Shown: positions 16,937 through 26,906 of the stretch, piece after piece
How the letters are laid out: every line of letters starts with the position of its first letter
Position numbering within the stretch: position 1 is the stretch's first letter
NCBI RefSeq assembly: GCF_003985125.1
Contig: NZ_ML133565.1
Location: 434,001 to 498,000 of the forward strand
DNA: 64,000 nt
Reading direction: 5' to 3'
From: Rhizobium phaseoli
Lineage (GTDB): Bacteria > Pseudomonadota > Alphaproteobacteria > Rhizobiales > Rhizobiaceae
Program-made: the position numbers and the translations under genes
The notes under the pieces: generated by a model
Seen by the model: only the letters and a program-made list of their open reading frames with translations
Databases searched by the model: none
Told to the model about the DNA's origin: nothing

Positions 16937-19900
16937 GTGAGCAACCAAACCAGCGAATTCGCGCGCGACAATGGCGCGGCAGACAGCCTCATTGGGCGCG
17001 ACCACAAAACGATGGCGTTCGATGACGCCAGTGCTCTCCTGGAGGTCCTGGTCGCGGTCAGGCGCGGCGATTTCTCCGTGCGAATGCGCTCCGATCTCAC
17101 CGGCGTCACCGGCAAGATCGCCGACGCCCTCAATGACATCATTGCCGCCAATCAGCGCATGGCCCAGCAACTCGAACATGTCGGCCAGGTCGTCGGCCGC
17201 GACGGGCGAACGAGCACGCGGGTGCGCTTCGGCCTTTCCGACGGGTCCTGGTCCGAGATGGAGGGGTCGATCAACGGTCTGATCGACGATCTGCTGTGGC
17301 CGACGACGGCGGTGACGCGCACGATCACGGCGGTCGCCAAGGGTGACCTGCTGCAGACCGTTCCGCTCGACGTCGACGGCCGGCCGCTCAAAGGGGAGTT
17401 TTTGCGCTCGGCTGATATCGTCAACACGATGATCAAGCAGCTGAGCGTTTTCACCTCGGAAGTGACGCGCGTCGCTCGCGAGGTCGGCACGGACGGCAAG
17501 CTCGGCGGCCAGGCGCAGGTGTCTGAGGTGACCGGCGTCTGGAAGGACCTGACCGAAAGCGTCAATTCAATGGCGTCGAACCTGACGGCGCAGGTGCGCA
17601 ACATCGCCGAAGTGACGATCGCCGTTGCCAATGGCGACCTGTCCAAGAAGATCACCGTCGACGTGCGTGGCGAAATCCTGCAGCTGAAGGAAGCGATCAA
17701 CACCATGGTCGACCAGCTGCGCTCCTTCGCTTCGGAAGTGACGCGTGTGGCCCGCGAGGTCGGCACCGAAGGCAAGCTCGGCGGCCAGGCGCTGGTGCCG
17801 GGTGTCGCCGGCACCTGGAAGGATCTGACCGACAGCGTCAACGCCATGTGCGGCAATCTGACGGCGCAGGTGCGCAACATCGCCCAGGTGACGACGGCCG
17901 TGGCGCGCGGCGACCTGTCGCGCAAGATCACTGTCGACGTCTCGGGCGAAATCCTGGAGCTGAAGGAAACCATCAACACCATGGTCGACCAGCTCAACGG
18001 CTTTGCCGGCGAGGTGACGCGCGTGGCGCGTGAGGTCGGCACCGAGGGCCGGCTGGGCGGTCAGGCGCAGGTGCCGGGTGTCGCCGGCACCTGGAAGGAT
18101 CTGACCGACAACGTCAATTCCATGGCCTCGAACCTGACGGCACAGGTGCGCAACATTGCCGAAGTCTCGACCGCGATCGCCAATGGCGACCTGTCGAAGA
18201 AGATCACCGTGTCGGTGTCGGGCGAAATCCTCGAGCTGAAGGAAACCATCAACACGATGGTCGACCAGCTGAACGCCTTTGCCTCGGAAGTAACGCGCGT
18301 CGCCCGCGAAGTCGGCACGGAAGGCCGGCTCGGCGGCCAGGCCAATGTGCGCGGTGTCGCCGGCACCTGGAAGGACCTGACCGAAAACGTCAACTCGATG
18401 GCCGGCAACCTGACGGCGCAGGTGCGCAATATCGCCGAGGTTTCGACCGCGATCGCCAATGGCGACCTGTCGAAGAAGATCACCGTCCCGGTTTCGGGCG
18501 AAATCCTCGAGCTCAAGGAAACCATCAACACGATGGTCGACCAGTTGAACGGTTTTGCCGGCGAAGTGACGCGCGTGGCGCGCGAGGTCGGCACGGAAGG
18601 CAGGCTCGGCGGCCAGGCAAACGTGCGCGGTGTGGCCGGCACCTGGAAGGATCTGACCGACAGCGTCAACTCCATGGCCTCCAACCTCACCGGCCAGGTG
18701 CGAAACATTGCCGAGGTTGCGACCGCCGTCGCCCAGGGAGACCTGTCGAAGAAGATCACCGTTCCGGTTTCGGGCGAAATCCTGGAGCTGAAGGAAACCA
18801 TCAACACGATGGTCGATCAGCTGAATGGCTTTGCCGGCGAGGTGACGCGCGTGGCGCGCGAAGTCGGCACGGAAGGGCGTCTCGGCGGCCAGGCGAACGT
18901 GCTCGGCGTCGCCGGCACCTGGAAGGACTTGACCGACAGCGTCAATTCGATGGCCGGCAATCTGACGGCGCAGGTGCGCAACATCGCGGAAGTCTCCACG
19001 GCCATCGCCAATGGCGACCTGTCGAAGAAGATCACGGTGTCGGTTTCGGGCGAAATCCTCGAGCTCAAGGAAACGCTGAACACCATGGTGGATCAGCTGA
19101 ACCGCTTCGCCTCGGAGGTCACGCGCGTCGCCCGCGAAGTCGGCACCGAAGGTAAGCTCGGCGGCCAGGCGCAGGTGCCGGGTGTTGCCGGCACCTGGAA
19201 GGATCTGACCGAAAACGTCAATTCCATGGCCTCCAACCTCACCGGCCAGGTTCGCAACATTGCCGAAGTGACGACCGCCGTGGCGCGCGGCGACCTGTCG
19301 CGCAAGATCACCGTCGACGTGAAGGGGGAAATCCTGGAACTGAAGAACACCATCAACACCATGGTGGACCAGCTCAACGCCTTCGCCGGCGAAGTGACGC
19401 GTGTGGCGCGCGAAGTCGGCACCGAAGGCAAGCTTGGCGGTCAGGCGCAGGTCTCCGGTGTGGCCGGCACCTGGAAGGATTTGACCGACAGCGTCAACTC
19501 GATGGCCGGCAACCTGACGGCGCAGGTGCGCAACATCGCCGAGGTGGCGACCGCGATCGCCAATGGCGACTTGTCGCGCAAGATCACCGTCGATGTCCGC
19601 GGCGAAATCCTGCTGTTGAAGGACACGCTGAATACCATGGTCGATCAGCTTCGCTCCTTTGCCGGCGAGGTGACGCGTGTGGCCCGCGAAGTCGGCACCG
19701 ATGGCCGCCTCGGCGGCCAGGCCGTCGTTCCCGGCGTTGCCGGCACCTGGAAGGACCTGACCGACAACGTTAACCTGCTCGCCGCCAATCTGACGACCCA
19801 GGTGCGCAACATCGCCGAAGTGACGACCGCCGTGGCGCGCGGCGACCTGTCGCGCAAGATCACCGTCGACGTGAAGGGCGAAATCCTCGAACTGAAAAAT

Positions 19901-22900
19901 ACCATCAACACCATGGTGGACCAGCTCAACGCTTTCGCCGGCGAAGTGACGCGTGTGGCTCGCGAAGTGGGCACCGAAGGTAAGCTCGGCGGCCAGGCGC
20001 AGGTGCCGGGAGTCGCCGGCACCTGGAAGGACCTGACGGACACGGTCAACGTCATGGCCGCCAACCTGACCGAGCAGGTGCGCGGCATCGTCAAGGTGGT
20101 GACGGCGGTGGCAAACGGCGACCTCAAGCAGAACCTCACCGTCGCCTCCAAGGGGGAGGTGGCAGCCCTTGCCGAAACCATCAACAACATGACCAATACG
20201 CTCGCCACCTTCGCCGATCAGGTGACGACGGTGGCGCGCGAAGTGGGCGTCGAAGGCCGCCTCGGCGGCCAGGCGAATGTGCCGGGCACAGCCGGCACCT
20301 GGAAGGATCTGACCGGCAACGTCAACCTGCTCGCCGCCAACCTGACGACGCAGGTGCGCGCCATCGCCGAAGTGGCGACCGCCGTCACCAAGGGCGACCT
20401 GACGCGCTCGATCAAGGTCGATGCGCGCGGCGAAGTGGCCGAGCTCAAGGACAACATCAACACGATGATCGACAACCTGCGGCTCACCACCGAGCGCAAC
20501 ACCGAGCAGGACTGGCTGAAGACCAATCTTGCGCGCTTTACCAACATGCTGCAGGGCCAGCGCGACCTGACGCTGGTCGGCAAGATGCTGCTGTCGGAGC
20601 TGGCGCCGCTGGTCGGCGCCCATCAGGGCGTCATCTACCAGGTGGATGCCGACGAGAGCCAACCGTTCCTGTCGCTGCTGTCGGTCTATGCGCAAGGGGG
20701 CGAGGCAGCGCATCCGCCGCGGCTCGACTTCGGCCAGGGTCTCGTCGGACAGTGCGCCAGCGATGCCCGCCGCATCCTCGTCACCGATCTGCCCGAGAAT
20801 GTCGTACCGATCAGCTCCGGCGTGTTCACCACCCTGCCGAGAAGCGCGATCGTGCTGCCGGTGCATTTCGAGGGCCAGGTGAAGGCGGTGATCGAGCTTG
20901 CTTCGGCCGGCGAATTCACCGAGCTGCAGCTCTCCTTCCTCGATCAACTGACGACATCGATCGGCATCGTTCTCAACTCGATCGAAGCGACGATGCAGAC
21001 AGAAGGCCTGCTCAAGCAATCGCAGCAGCTCGCCGCCGAGCTGCAGACACAGCAGCGCGAACTGCAGCAGACCAACGAACAGCTCGGACAGAAGGCGCAG
21101 CAGCTCGAGGAACGCAACGTCGAAGTCGAGGCGAAGAACCAGGAGATCGAGCAGGCGCGGCGCGCGCTGGAAGAAAAGGCGGCCGAGCTGGCTCTGACCT
21201 CGAAATACAAATCCGAATTCCTCGCCAACATGTCGCACGAACTGCGCACGCCGTTGAATTCGATCCTCATCCTCGGTCAGCAGCTCGGAGAAAACCCCGA
21301 CGGCAATCTGTCGGGCAAGCAGGTCGAATTCGCCAAGACAATCCATGGCGCCGGCACCGATCTGCTGAACCTCATCAGCGATATTCTCGATCTCTCCAAG
21401 ATCGAATCCGGAACGGTCTCCGTCGATGCCGAGGAGATCTTCGTCAACAACCTGCTCGAGGTGATGGCGCGACCGTTCCGGCACGAAGCGGAAACGCGCA
21501 ACCTGTCCTTCGCGGTCGAGGTCGGCGCCGATGTTACGAAGAGCATCATTACCGACTCCAAGCGGCTCCAACAGATCCTCAAGAACCTGTTGTCGAACGC
21601 CTTCAAGTTTACCGCGCAGGGCGGCGTGACACTGCGCGTCGCATCGGCGACGAGCGGCTGGTCGTCGGATCACCCCTCGCTCCGGCACGCGCCGTCGGTG
21701 ATCGCCTTTGAAGTCGTCGATACCGGCATCGGTATTCCGCCGGAAAAGCAGCGCATCATCTTCGAGGCGTTCCAGCAGGCGGATGCCTCGACGAGCCGCA
21801 AATATGGCGGCACCGGCCTCGGATTGGCGATCAGTCGTGAACTGGCAAACCTGCTCGGTGGCGAGATCCAGCTGCGCAGCACGCCCGGCGTCGGCAGCAC
21901 CTTCGTTCTTTACCTGCCGCTGACCTATGTCGGCGCCGGTGCCGTTCCACCAAGGCCGCTTCCACCGCCGGCGAATGTCGTAGAATTTGCCGAGGCCGCG
22001 GCAAGCCGCCGCGCCGAGAAGCCTACCGAACATGTCACCGACGACCGTCACCGGATCGAGGTCGGCGACTCGGTGCTGCTCGTCGTCGAGGACGATGCGC
22101 ATTACGCCCGCGTTCTCGTCGATCTCGCCCGCGACAACGGCTTCAAGGTGCTGGTGGCGATGCGCGGCAGCGATGCGCTGACGCTCGCGCAGGAATACAA
22201 GCCGTCGGCGATCTCGCTCGATATCTTCCTGCCCGATATGCTCGGCTGGACGGTGCTGAGCCAGCTCAAGCAGAACCCGCAGACCCGGCATATTCCGGTG
22301 CAGATCATCAGTCTCGACGAGGATCGGCAGCATGGGCTTACACGCGGCGCTTTCGCCTTCATGAGCAAACCGACGACGCCGGAAGGGCTAGGCAAGGCGC
22401 TGTCGCGCCTGAAGGCCTATGCCGAGCCGCGCCGCAAGCAGTTGCTGCTCGTGGAGGACGACGAGGCGGAGCGCTTGAGCGTCACTGCGCTTCTCGGACA
22501 TGACGACATAGACATCACCAGCGTCGGCTCCGGATCCGAGGCGCTTGCCGCCTTGCGGCGCAATTCCGCCGACTGCGTGGTGCTCGATCTCTCTCTTCCC
22601 GATATGTCGGGCTTCGAAGTGCTGGAGCAGATACGCGACGATGTCGAGATTGGCGAGGTGCCGGTGGTCGTCTTCACCGGCCGGGAGCTCTCGGCGGAGG
22701 AGGACGCGACGCTCCACAGCATGGCCCGCAGCGTAGTCGTCAAAGGTGTGGAGTCCCCCGAGCGGCTTCTCGACGAGACGGCATTGTTCCTGCACCGGGT
22801 CGTCGCCGATCTGCCGGCGGCCAAACAGGCGACGTTGCAGGAGTTGCACAGTTCGGACGAGGATCTCGTCGGCGAGACCGTGTTGCTCGTCGACGACGAC

Positions 22901-23239
22901 GCTCGCAACATCTTCGCACTCAGCAGCGTGCTGGAGCGCCGCGGCATGCGGGTTCTGACCGCGACGACCGGCAGCGAAGCCATCGACGTCATCAACACCG
23001 AGCCCTCGGTTGCGATCGTGCTGATGGACATCATGATGCCCGGGATGGACGGCTACGAGACGATGCAGGTCATTCGCTCGGAACCCCGCTTCCGACGGTT
23101 GCCGATCCTGGCGCTGACGGCCAAAGCGATGAAGGGCGACAGGGAGAAATGCCTGGAGGCGGGCGCGTCGGATTACCTGGCGAAGCCCGTCAACACCGAG
23201 CAGCTGCTGTCGGCGCTGCGCATGTGGCTGCACCGTTGA
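16937..23239 (+). CDS. Giant soluble poly-HAMP hybrid histidine kinase (Nik1-like) with three receivers
   Basis: This 2,100-residue sensor kinase has no signal peptide or membrane segment and should be cytosolic. Order: divergent HAMP-like segments (30-175); eleven 92-residue HAMP repeats (176-1187); GAF domain (about 1210-1350); coiled coil (1355-1420); HisKA with H1434 in [12 protein letters not shown]; HATPase (about 1530-1660, DTGIGIP and [10 protein letters not shown]); then three receivers with phospho-acceptors D1762, D1884 and D2031. The repeat array recalls fungal group III (Nik1/Os-1) kinases, whose poly-HAMP region senses osmotic stress. The start is the GTG at 16937 behind GAGGGGG with 6-bp spacing, rather than an ATG 90 bp upstream with no ribosome site. 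A second hybrid kinase follows 10 bp later. Its position between trehalose/glucan operons suggests osmotic or desiccation signalling (inference). Confidence 0.93.
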   Translation: MSNQTSEFARDNGAADSLIGRDHKTMAFDDASALLEVLVAVRRGDFSVRMRSDLTGVTGKIADALNDIIAANQRMAQQLEHVGQVVGRDGRTSTRVRFGLSDGSWSEMEGSINGLIDDLLWPTTAVTRTITAVAKGDLLQTVPLDVDGRPLKGEFLRSADIVNTMIKQLSVFTSEVTRVAREVGTDGKLGGQAQVSEVTGVWKDLTESVNSMASNLTAQVRNIAEVTIAVANGDLSKKITVDVRGEILQLKEAINTMVDQLRSFASEVTRVAREVGTEGKLGGQALVPGVAGTWKDLTDSVNAMCGNLTAQVRNIAQVTTAVARGDLSRKITVDVSGEILELKETINTMVDQLNGFAGEVTRVAREVGTEGRLGGQAQVPGVAGTWKDLTDNVNSMASNLTAQVRNIAEVSTAIANGDLSKKITVSVSGEILELKETINTMVDQLNAFASEVTRVAREVGTEGRLGGQANVRGVAGTWKDLTENVNSMAGNLTAQVRNIAEVSTAIANGDLSKKITVPVSGEILELKETINTMVDQLNGFAGEVTRVAREVGTEGRLGGQANVRGVAGTWKDLTDSVNSMASNLTGQVRNIAEVATAVAQGDLSKKITVPVSGEILELKETINTMVDQLNGFAGEVTRVAREVGTEGRLGGQANVLGVAGTWKDLTDSVNSMAGNLTAQVRNIAEVSTAIANGDLSKKITVSVSGEILELKETLNTMVDQLNRFASEVTRVAREVGTEGKLGGQAQVPGVAGTWKDLTENVNSMASNLTGQVRNIAEVTTAVARGDLSRKITVDVKGEILELKNTINTMVDQLNAFAGEVTRVAREVGTEGKLGGQAQVSGVAGTWKDLTDSVNSMAGNLTAQVRNIAEVATAIANGDLSRKITVDVRGEILLLKDTLNTMVDQLRSFAGEVTRVAREVGTDGRLGGQAVVPGVAGTWKDLTDNVNLLAANLTTQVRNIAEVTTAVARGDLSRKITVDVKGEILELKNTINTMVDQLNAFAGEVTRVAREVGTEGKLGGQAQVPGVAGTWKDLTDTVNVMAANLTEQVRGIVKVVTAVANGDLKQNLTVASKGEVAALAETINNMTNTLATFADQVTTVAREVGVEGRLGGQANVPGTAGTWKDLTGNVNLLAANLTTQVRAIAEVATAVTKGDLTRSIKVDARGEVAELKDNINTMIDNLRLTTERNTEQDWLKTNLARFTNMLQGQRDLTLVGKMLLSELAPLVGAHQGVIYQVDADESQPFLSLLSVYAQGGEAAHPPRLDFGQGLVGQCASDARRILVTDLPENVVPISSGVFTTLPRSAIVLPVHFEGQVKAVIELASAGEFTELQLSFLDQLTTSIGIVLNSIEATMQTEGLLKQSQQLAAELQTQQRELQQTNEQLGQKAQQLEERNVEVEAKNQEIEQARRALEEKAAELALTSKYKSEFLANMSHELRTPLNSILILGQQLGENPDGNLSGKQVEFAKTIHGAGTDLLNLISDILDLSKIESGTVSVDAEEIFVNNLLEVMARPFRHEAETRNLSFAVEVGADVTKSIITDSKRLQQILKNLLSNAFKFTAQGGVTLRVASATSGWSSDHPSLRHAPSVIAFEVVDTGIGIPPEKQRIIFEAFQQADASTSRKYGGTGLGLAISRELANLLGGEIQLRSTPGVGSTFVLYLPLTYVGAGAVPPRPLPPPANVVEFAEAAASRRAEKPTEHVTDDRHRIEVGDSVLLVVEDDAHYARVLVDLARDNGFKVLVAMRGSDALTLAQEYKPSAISLDIFLPDMLGWTVLSQLKQNPQTRHIPVQIISLDEDRQHGLTRGAFAFMSKPTTPEGLGKALSRLKAYAEPRRKQLLLVEDDEAERLSVTALLGHDDIDITSVGSGSEALAALRRNSADCVVLDLSLPDMSGFEVLEQIRDDVEIGEVPVVVFTGRELSAEEDATLHSMARSVVVKGVESPERLLDETALFLHRVVADLPAAKQATLQELHSSDEDLVGETVLLVDDDARNIFALSSVLERRGMRVLTATTGSEAIDVINTEPSVAIVLMDIMMPGMDGYETMQVIRSEPRFRRLPILALTAKAMKGDREKCLEAGASDYLAKPVNTEQLLSALRMWLHR
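17462..20497 (+). repeat. Eleven tandem 276-bp repeats (92-aa HAMP units) inside the kinase gene
   Basis: Eleven head-to-tail units of exactly 276 bp begin at 17462 and every 276 bp thereafter (17738, 18014 and so on to 20222). Each encodes [39 protein letters not shown](K/R)KITV, GEILELK and NTMVDQL in order. Units 2-9 are nearly identical in protein; units 1, 10 and 11 diverge most. Such an array can change copy number by recombination. Confidence 0.97.
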
Positions 23240-23249
23240 GGATCCGGCC

Positions 23250-24923
23250 ATGAACCCCGTCAACATCCTCCTCGTCGACGACCAGCCCGCCAAACTCCTG
23301 AGCTACGAGGTCATTCTCGAGGAGCTCGAGGAGAACCTCATCAAGGCGCAGTCGGCCCGCGAAGCCTTCGAGCACCTGCTGCGCACTGAAATCGCCGTCA
23401 TCCTGGTAGATGTCTGCATGCCGGAACAGGATGGTTTCGAGCTCGTCAGCATGATCCGGCAACACCCGCGCTATCAGAACACGCCGATCATCTTCGTCTC
23501 GGCCGTCATGCTGGCCGAACCGGACCGGCTGCGCGGCTATGCGGTCGGTGCCGTCGACTACGTCTCCGTCCCGATCGTGCCCGAGGTGCTGAGGGCCAAG
23601 GTCCGGGTCTTTGCCGATCTCTACAGAAAGACGCGGGAGCTCGAGCGGCTGAACGCCGATCTGGAAGCCAGGGTGCACCAGCGCACCGCCGAGCTCGAGG
23701 CTTCTGCCATCCAGTTGCGTCAACTGAACGAGGAGCTCGAGCAGCGGATCGACCAGCGGACGCGCGAGCGTGAGGAGGCGCTGGCGCAGCTTTTCGAAGC
23801 GCAGAAGCTCGACACGATCGGTCACCTCACCGGCGGCGTGGCGCACGATTTCAACAATCTTCTCATGGCAGTGCTCGGCAGCCTCAGCCTGCTGAAGAAG
23901 CGGCTGCCGGCGGACGAGCGCAGCGAACGCCTGGTGACGAATGCCATCCAGGCGGCCGAGCGCGGCACGGCGCTCACCCAGCGCCTGCTCGCCTTCGCGC
24001 GGCGCCAGGAACTGAAGCCGCAGGCAGTCGACTTCCTCAGGCTGTTTGAAAATATCGAGGATCTGCTCGCCAAGGCGGTGGGACCGCGCGTCGAGATCCG
24101 AAAGTGCATCCCGGCGGATCTGCCGCCGCTCTTGGTCGACAGCAATCAGCTGGAGCTGGCGCTGCTCAACCTCTTCGTCAATGCACGCGATGCGCTCGAA
24201 AGCGGCGGTGCGGTGACGGTCGCGGCGGCTGCGGAGGAGGCACGGCCGACCGGCCTTGCGGGCGGAAATTACATCAAGATATCGGTCTCGGACGATGGCG
24301 AAGGGATGGACGAGGCGACGGTCCTGCGTGCCGCCGAGCCATTTTTCACCACCAAGGGGATCGGCAAGGGCACCGGCCTCGGCCTGTCGATGGTGCACGG
24401 CCTGGCAGCGCAATCGGGCGGCTCGATCCAGATTTCGAGCACGAGAGGCAAGGGCACCACCGTCTCACTCTGGCTGCCCGTCGCCGAGAGCTTCACCAGG
24501 GCGCAGGCGGCGGACGTGCCGACAGCGGCGGAACCGGTGAAGCCGGTGTCGCGATCGCTCGCCATTCTTGTCGTCGACGACGATGCGCTCGTCAGGACTG
24601 GAACTGTGGCGATGCTGGAGGATCTCGGACATTTGCCGCGGGAGGCGTCTTCCGCCTCCCAGGCTCTGGAATTCTTCGCCGGCGGGCAGGAGTGCGATCT
24701 GGTTATCACCGATCACGCCATGCCGGGCATGACCGGCGCCGAGCTTGCGCGCCACCTTCGTGCAGCCTTTCCCAACCTGCCCGTGATCCTCGCTTCCGGC
24801 TATGTCGAGCTTGCCGAGGACCAGGGGCTCGGCCGGATGCTCAGGATGACGAAGCCGTTCACCCAAGAGCAGCTTCAGGCGGCCATGGACGAAGCGCTCC
24901 GGGACAAGGTCGCTGCGGCGTGA
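23250..24923 (+). CDS. Hybrid histidine kinase with N- and C-terminal receivers
   Basis: This 557-residue soluble protein has, in order, a receiver (1-120, D54 in ILVDVCMPEQDG), a long coiled coil (about 128-185), HisKA with H199 in GGVAHDFNNLL, HATPase (about 290-415, GLGLSMVHGL) and a second receiver (about 430-550, D488 in ITDHAMPGMTG). The ATG is preceded by GAGGA at 7 bp, and it lies 10 bp after the giant kinase gene, so the two are co-transcribed. The receiver at the N-terminus suggests it takes phosphate or an allosteric signal from the giant kinase, making a two-kinase relay. No DNA-binding output domain is encoded nearby. Confidence 0.9.
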   Translation: MNPVNILLVDDQPAKLLSYEVILEELEENLIKAQSAREAFEHLLRTEIAVILVDVCMPEQDGFELVSMIRQHPRYQNTPIIFVSAVMLAEPDRLRGYAVGAVDYVSVPIVPEVLRAKVRVFADLYRKTRELERLNADLEARVHQRTAELEASAIQLRQLNEELEQRIDQRTREREEALAQLFEAQKLDTIGHLTGGVAHDFNNLLMAVLGSLSLLKKRLPADERSERLVTNAIQAAERGTALTQRLLAFARRQELKPQAVDFLRLFENIEDLLAKAVGPRVEIRKCIPADLPPLLVDSNQLELALLNLFVNARDALESGGAVTVAAAAEEARPTGLAGGNYIKISVSDDGEGMDEATVLRAAEPFFTTKGIGKGTGLGLSMVHGLAAQSGGSIQISSTRGKGTTVSLWLPVAESFTRAQAADVPTAAEPVKPVSRSLAILVVDDDALVRTGTVAMLEDLGHLPREASSASQALEFFAGGQECDLVITDHAMPGMTGAELARHLRAAFPNLPVILASGYVELAEDQGLGRMLRMTKPFTQEQLQAAMDEALRDKVAAA

Positions 24924-25106
24924 TCGACGAAGCGAGCGGCTGGCCCTTCACTTTGATAGGCAGGCAGCGTGCGATTGTGATGAGCTTAGGAAATCCCACT
25001 CCCTCTCGGCCGGCACGCTGCTGACACCACAGCTCACACGTCCGCTTGCAGACGAAACTTTTTGCTCCTGCAAAAGTTACCCAGGTTCCGTCCATTCATC
25101 AAAGGC
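24924..25106. other. Kinase-treZ intergenic region with inverted repeats
   Basis: This 183-bp gap holds a 9-bp inverted repeat (GCAGCGTGC at 24964-24972 and GCACGCTGC at 25013-25021). Just ahead of treZ is an imperfect dyad (AACTTTT...AAAAGTT, about 25056-25078). Either could be a terminator for the kinase operon or a control site for treZ. No EcfG consensus was found here. Confidence 0.3.
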
Positions 25107-26879
25107 ATGCCCTTGACCAACATGACGTTCGGCCCCGCCTTCAGCGAAGACGGCATTCTGTTCCGCCTCTGGGCTCCTCTGCATGAAAGCGTGTCATTGA
25201 GGATCGAAGGCGCGGACCCTCGTCCGATGCAGGCGGGCGAAGATGGCTGGCATCGCTGCCTGGTCGCGGATGCCGGAGCCGGCATGCGCTACCGTTTCGT
25301 GCTGCCCGACGGCCTCGAGGTTCCCGATCCGGCCTCGCGCTTCCAGCCGCAGGATGTGCATGGCCCGAGCGAAGTGGTCGACCTTTCTTCCTATCGCTGG
25401 AACACCAGCGAATGGACCGGCCGGCCTTGGGAAGAAATGATCATCTACGAACTGCATATCGGCTGCTTCACGCCAGAGGGTACTTTCAAGGCTGCGATCG
25501 AGCGGCTCGACCATCTGCAGGCATTGGGCGTGACGGCGCTGCAGATCATGCCGCTCGCTGAATTCCCTGGCCGCTACAGCTGGGGCTATGACGGCGTGCT
25601 TCCCTATGCTCCTGACAGCAGCTACGGCCGGCCGGAAGATCTCATGGCGCTGGTGGACGCTGCACATGAGCGCGGCATCTCGGTCTTCCTCGACGCCGTC
25701 TATAATCACTTCGGCCCGGACGGGAACTATATCCCATCCTACGCGCCGCTTTTTACCGATCATCACAAGACCCCCTGGGGCCACGGCGTCAATTACGACG
25801 GCGACGGCTCCGGGATGATCCGCGAATTCATCATCGAGAACGCCATCTACTGGATTACCGCGTTCCGGCTCGACGGTTTTCGCTTCGATGCCGTCCATGC
25901 CATCAAGGACGACAGCAAGGAACATCTTCTGCATGCGCTCGCCCGCCGTGTTCGGGCAGCCGCCGGCGACAGGCACGTCCATCTGATCGTCGAGAACGAG
26001 GAGAACGACAGCGAGCTGCTGCAGCGCGATGAAAGCGGCGAGCCGAGCCTGTTCACGGCCCAGTGGAACGACGACTTGCACCATGTGCTGCATATCGCTG
26101 CGACCGGCGAGACCTTCGGCTATTATGCCGACTACGCCGGTGATGCCGACAAGCTTGGCCGCGCGCTGGCGGAAGGCTTCGTGTTTCAGGGCGAGCATAT
26201 GCCCTATCGCGGCGGGAGCCGGGGCAGGCCGAGCGGCCACCTGCCGCCGACTGCCTTCGTGTCCTTCATCCAGAACCACGACCAAATCGGCAACCGGGCG
26301 CTCGGCGACCGCATCATGGCCGTAAGCCCGGCCGATGCCGTCAAGGCAGTCACATCAATCTACCTGCTGGCGCCCGAGGTTCCGATGCTGTTCATGGGCG
26401 AGGAATGGGGCGCCGACGAGCCTTTTCCGTTTTTTTGCGATTTCGACGAGGATCTGAACGACAAAGTCCGGAAAGGCCGGCGCGAGGAGCTGTCGCGCCT
26501 GCCGGGCTTCGATGCCGGCGAGCTTCTCGACCCGACGGCGCCGTCGACCTTCGCTGCTGCAAAGCTCGACTGGGAGAAACTCGCCTCCTCGGAGACCCTC
26601 GACTTCTACAGGATGCTTCTCGGCCTACGACGTCAACGAATTATTCCCTTGCTGAAAGGAGCCGCCGGACATGCGACTTTCCAGTCGGCTGGAGCAGCGG
26701 TTGCGGTGGCTTGGACGCTTGCCGGCAACCGGCGCCTTCATCTCGCCGCCAATCTCAGTGACGAGGCCGCGAGGCTTGGCCATCGGCATGAGGACGGCGA
26801 AACGATCTTCCGTCTCGGTCGCAATGACGATGGAGATCTTGCCCCATGGACGGTGATCTGGAGCATCGGCGAAGCGTAA
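25107..26879 (+). CDS. treZ: Malto-oligosyltrehalose trehalohydrolase TreZ
   Basis: TreZ hydrolyses maltooligosyl-trehalose to release trehalose in the TreY-TreZ pathway. The product (590 residues from the ATG at 25107) has a CBM48-like N domain (FGPAFSEDGILFRLWAP) and a GH13_10 barrel with nucleophile D261 (GFRFDAVHAI), acid/base E296 (LIVENEEND) and D392 (QNHDQIGNRALGDR). The spacing matches characterised TreZ enzymes. Start is uncertain: ATGs at 25107 and 25122 both have poor ribosome sites, and a TTG at 25062 extends the frame. malQ follows after 27 bp. The partner treY is not in the window. Confidence 0.93.
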   Translation: MPLTNMTFGPAFSEDGILFRLWAPLHESVSLRIEGADPRPMQAGEDGWHRCLVADAGAGMRYRFVLPDGLEVPDPASRFQPQDVHGPSEVVDLSSYRWNTSEWTGRPWEEMIIYELHIGCFTPEGTFKAAIERLDHLQALGVTALQIMPLAEFPGRYSWGYDGVLPYAPDSSYGRPEDLMALVDAAHERGISVFLDAVYNHFGPDGNYIPSYAPLFTDHHKTPWGHGVNYDGDGSGMIREFIIENAIYWITAFRLDGFRFDAVHAIKDDSKEHLLHALARRVRAAAGDRHVHLIVENEENDSELLQRDESGEPSLFTAQWNDDLHHVLHIAATGETFGYYADYAGDADKLGRALAEGFVFQGEHMPYRGGSRGRPSGHLPPTAFVSFIQNHDQIGNRALGDRIMAVSPADAVKAVTSIYLLAPEVPMLFMGEEWGADEPFPFFCDFDEDLNDKVRKGRREELSRLPGFDAGELLDPTAPSTFAAAKLDWEKLASSETLDFYRMLLGLRRQRIIPLLKGAAGHATFQSAGAAVAVAWTLAGNRRLHLAANLSDEAARLGHRHEDGETIFRLGRNDDGDLAPWTVIWSIGEA

Positions 26880-26906
26880 GGGGGCCGAAATGAAGGCGAT
26901 CGAATT

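Noticed and set aside
17462-20497. CRISPR-like or satellite repeat array
   Set aside because: The period is 276 bp with no spacers, and the array is in frame and encodes HAMP units.
17567-22333. 1,588-codon open frame on the minus strand across the giant kinase
   Set aside because: It mirrors the sense repeats, has no plausible ribosome site or family, and is explained by G/C-biased third positions of the repetitive sense gene.
25062-25106. TTG start extending treZ by 15 codons
   Set aside because: TTG is rare, it falls inside an inverted repeat, and the extension does not resemble the family N-terminus.
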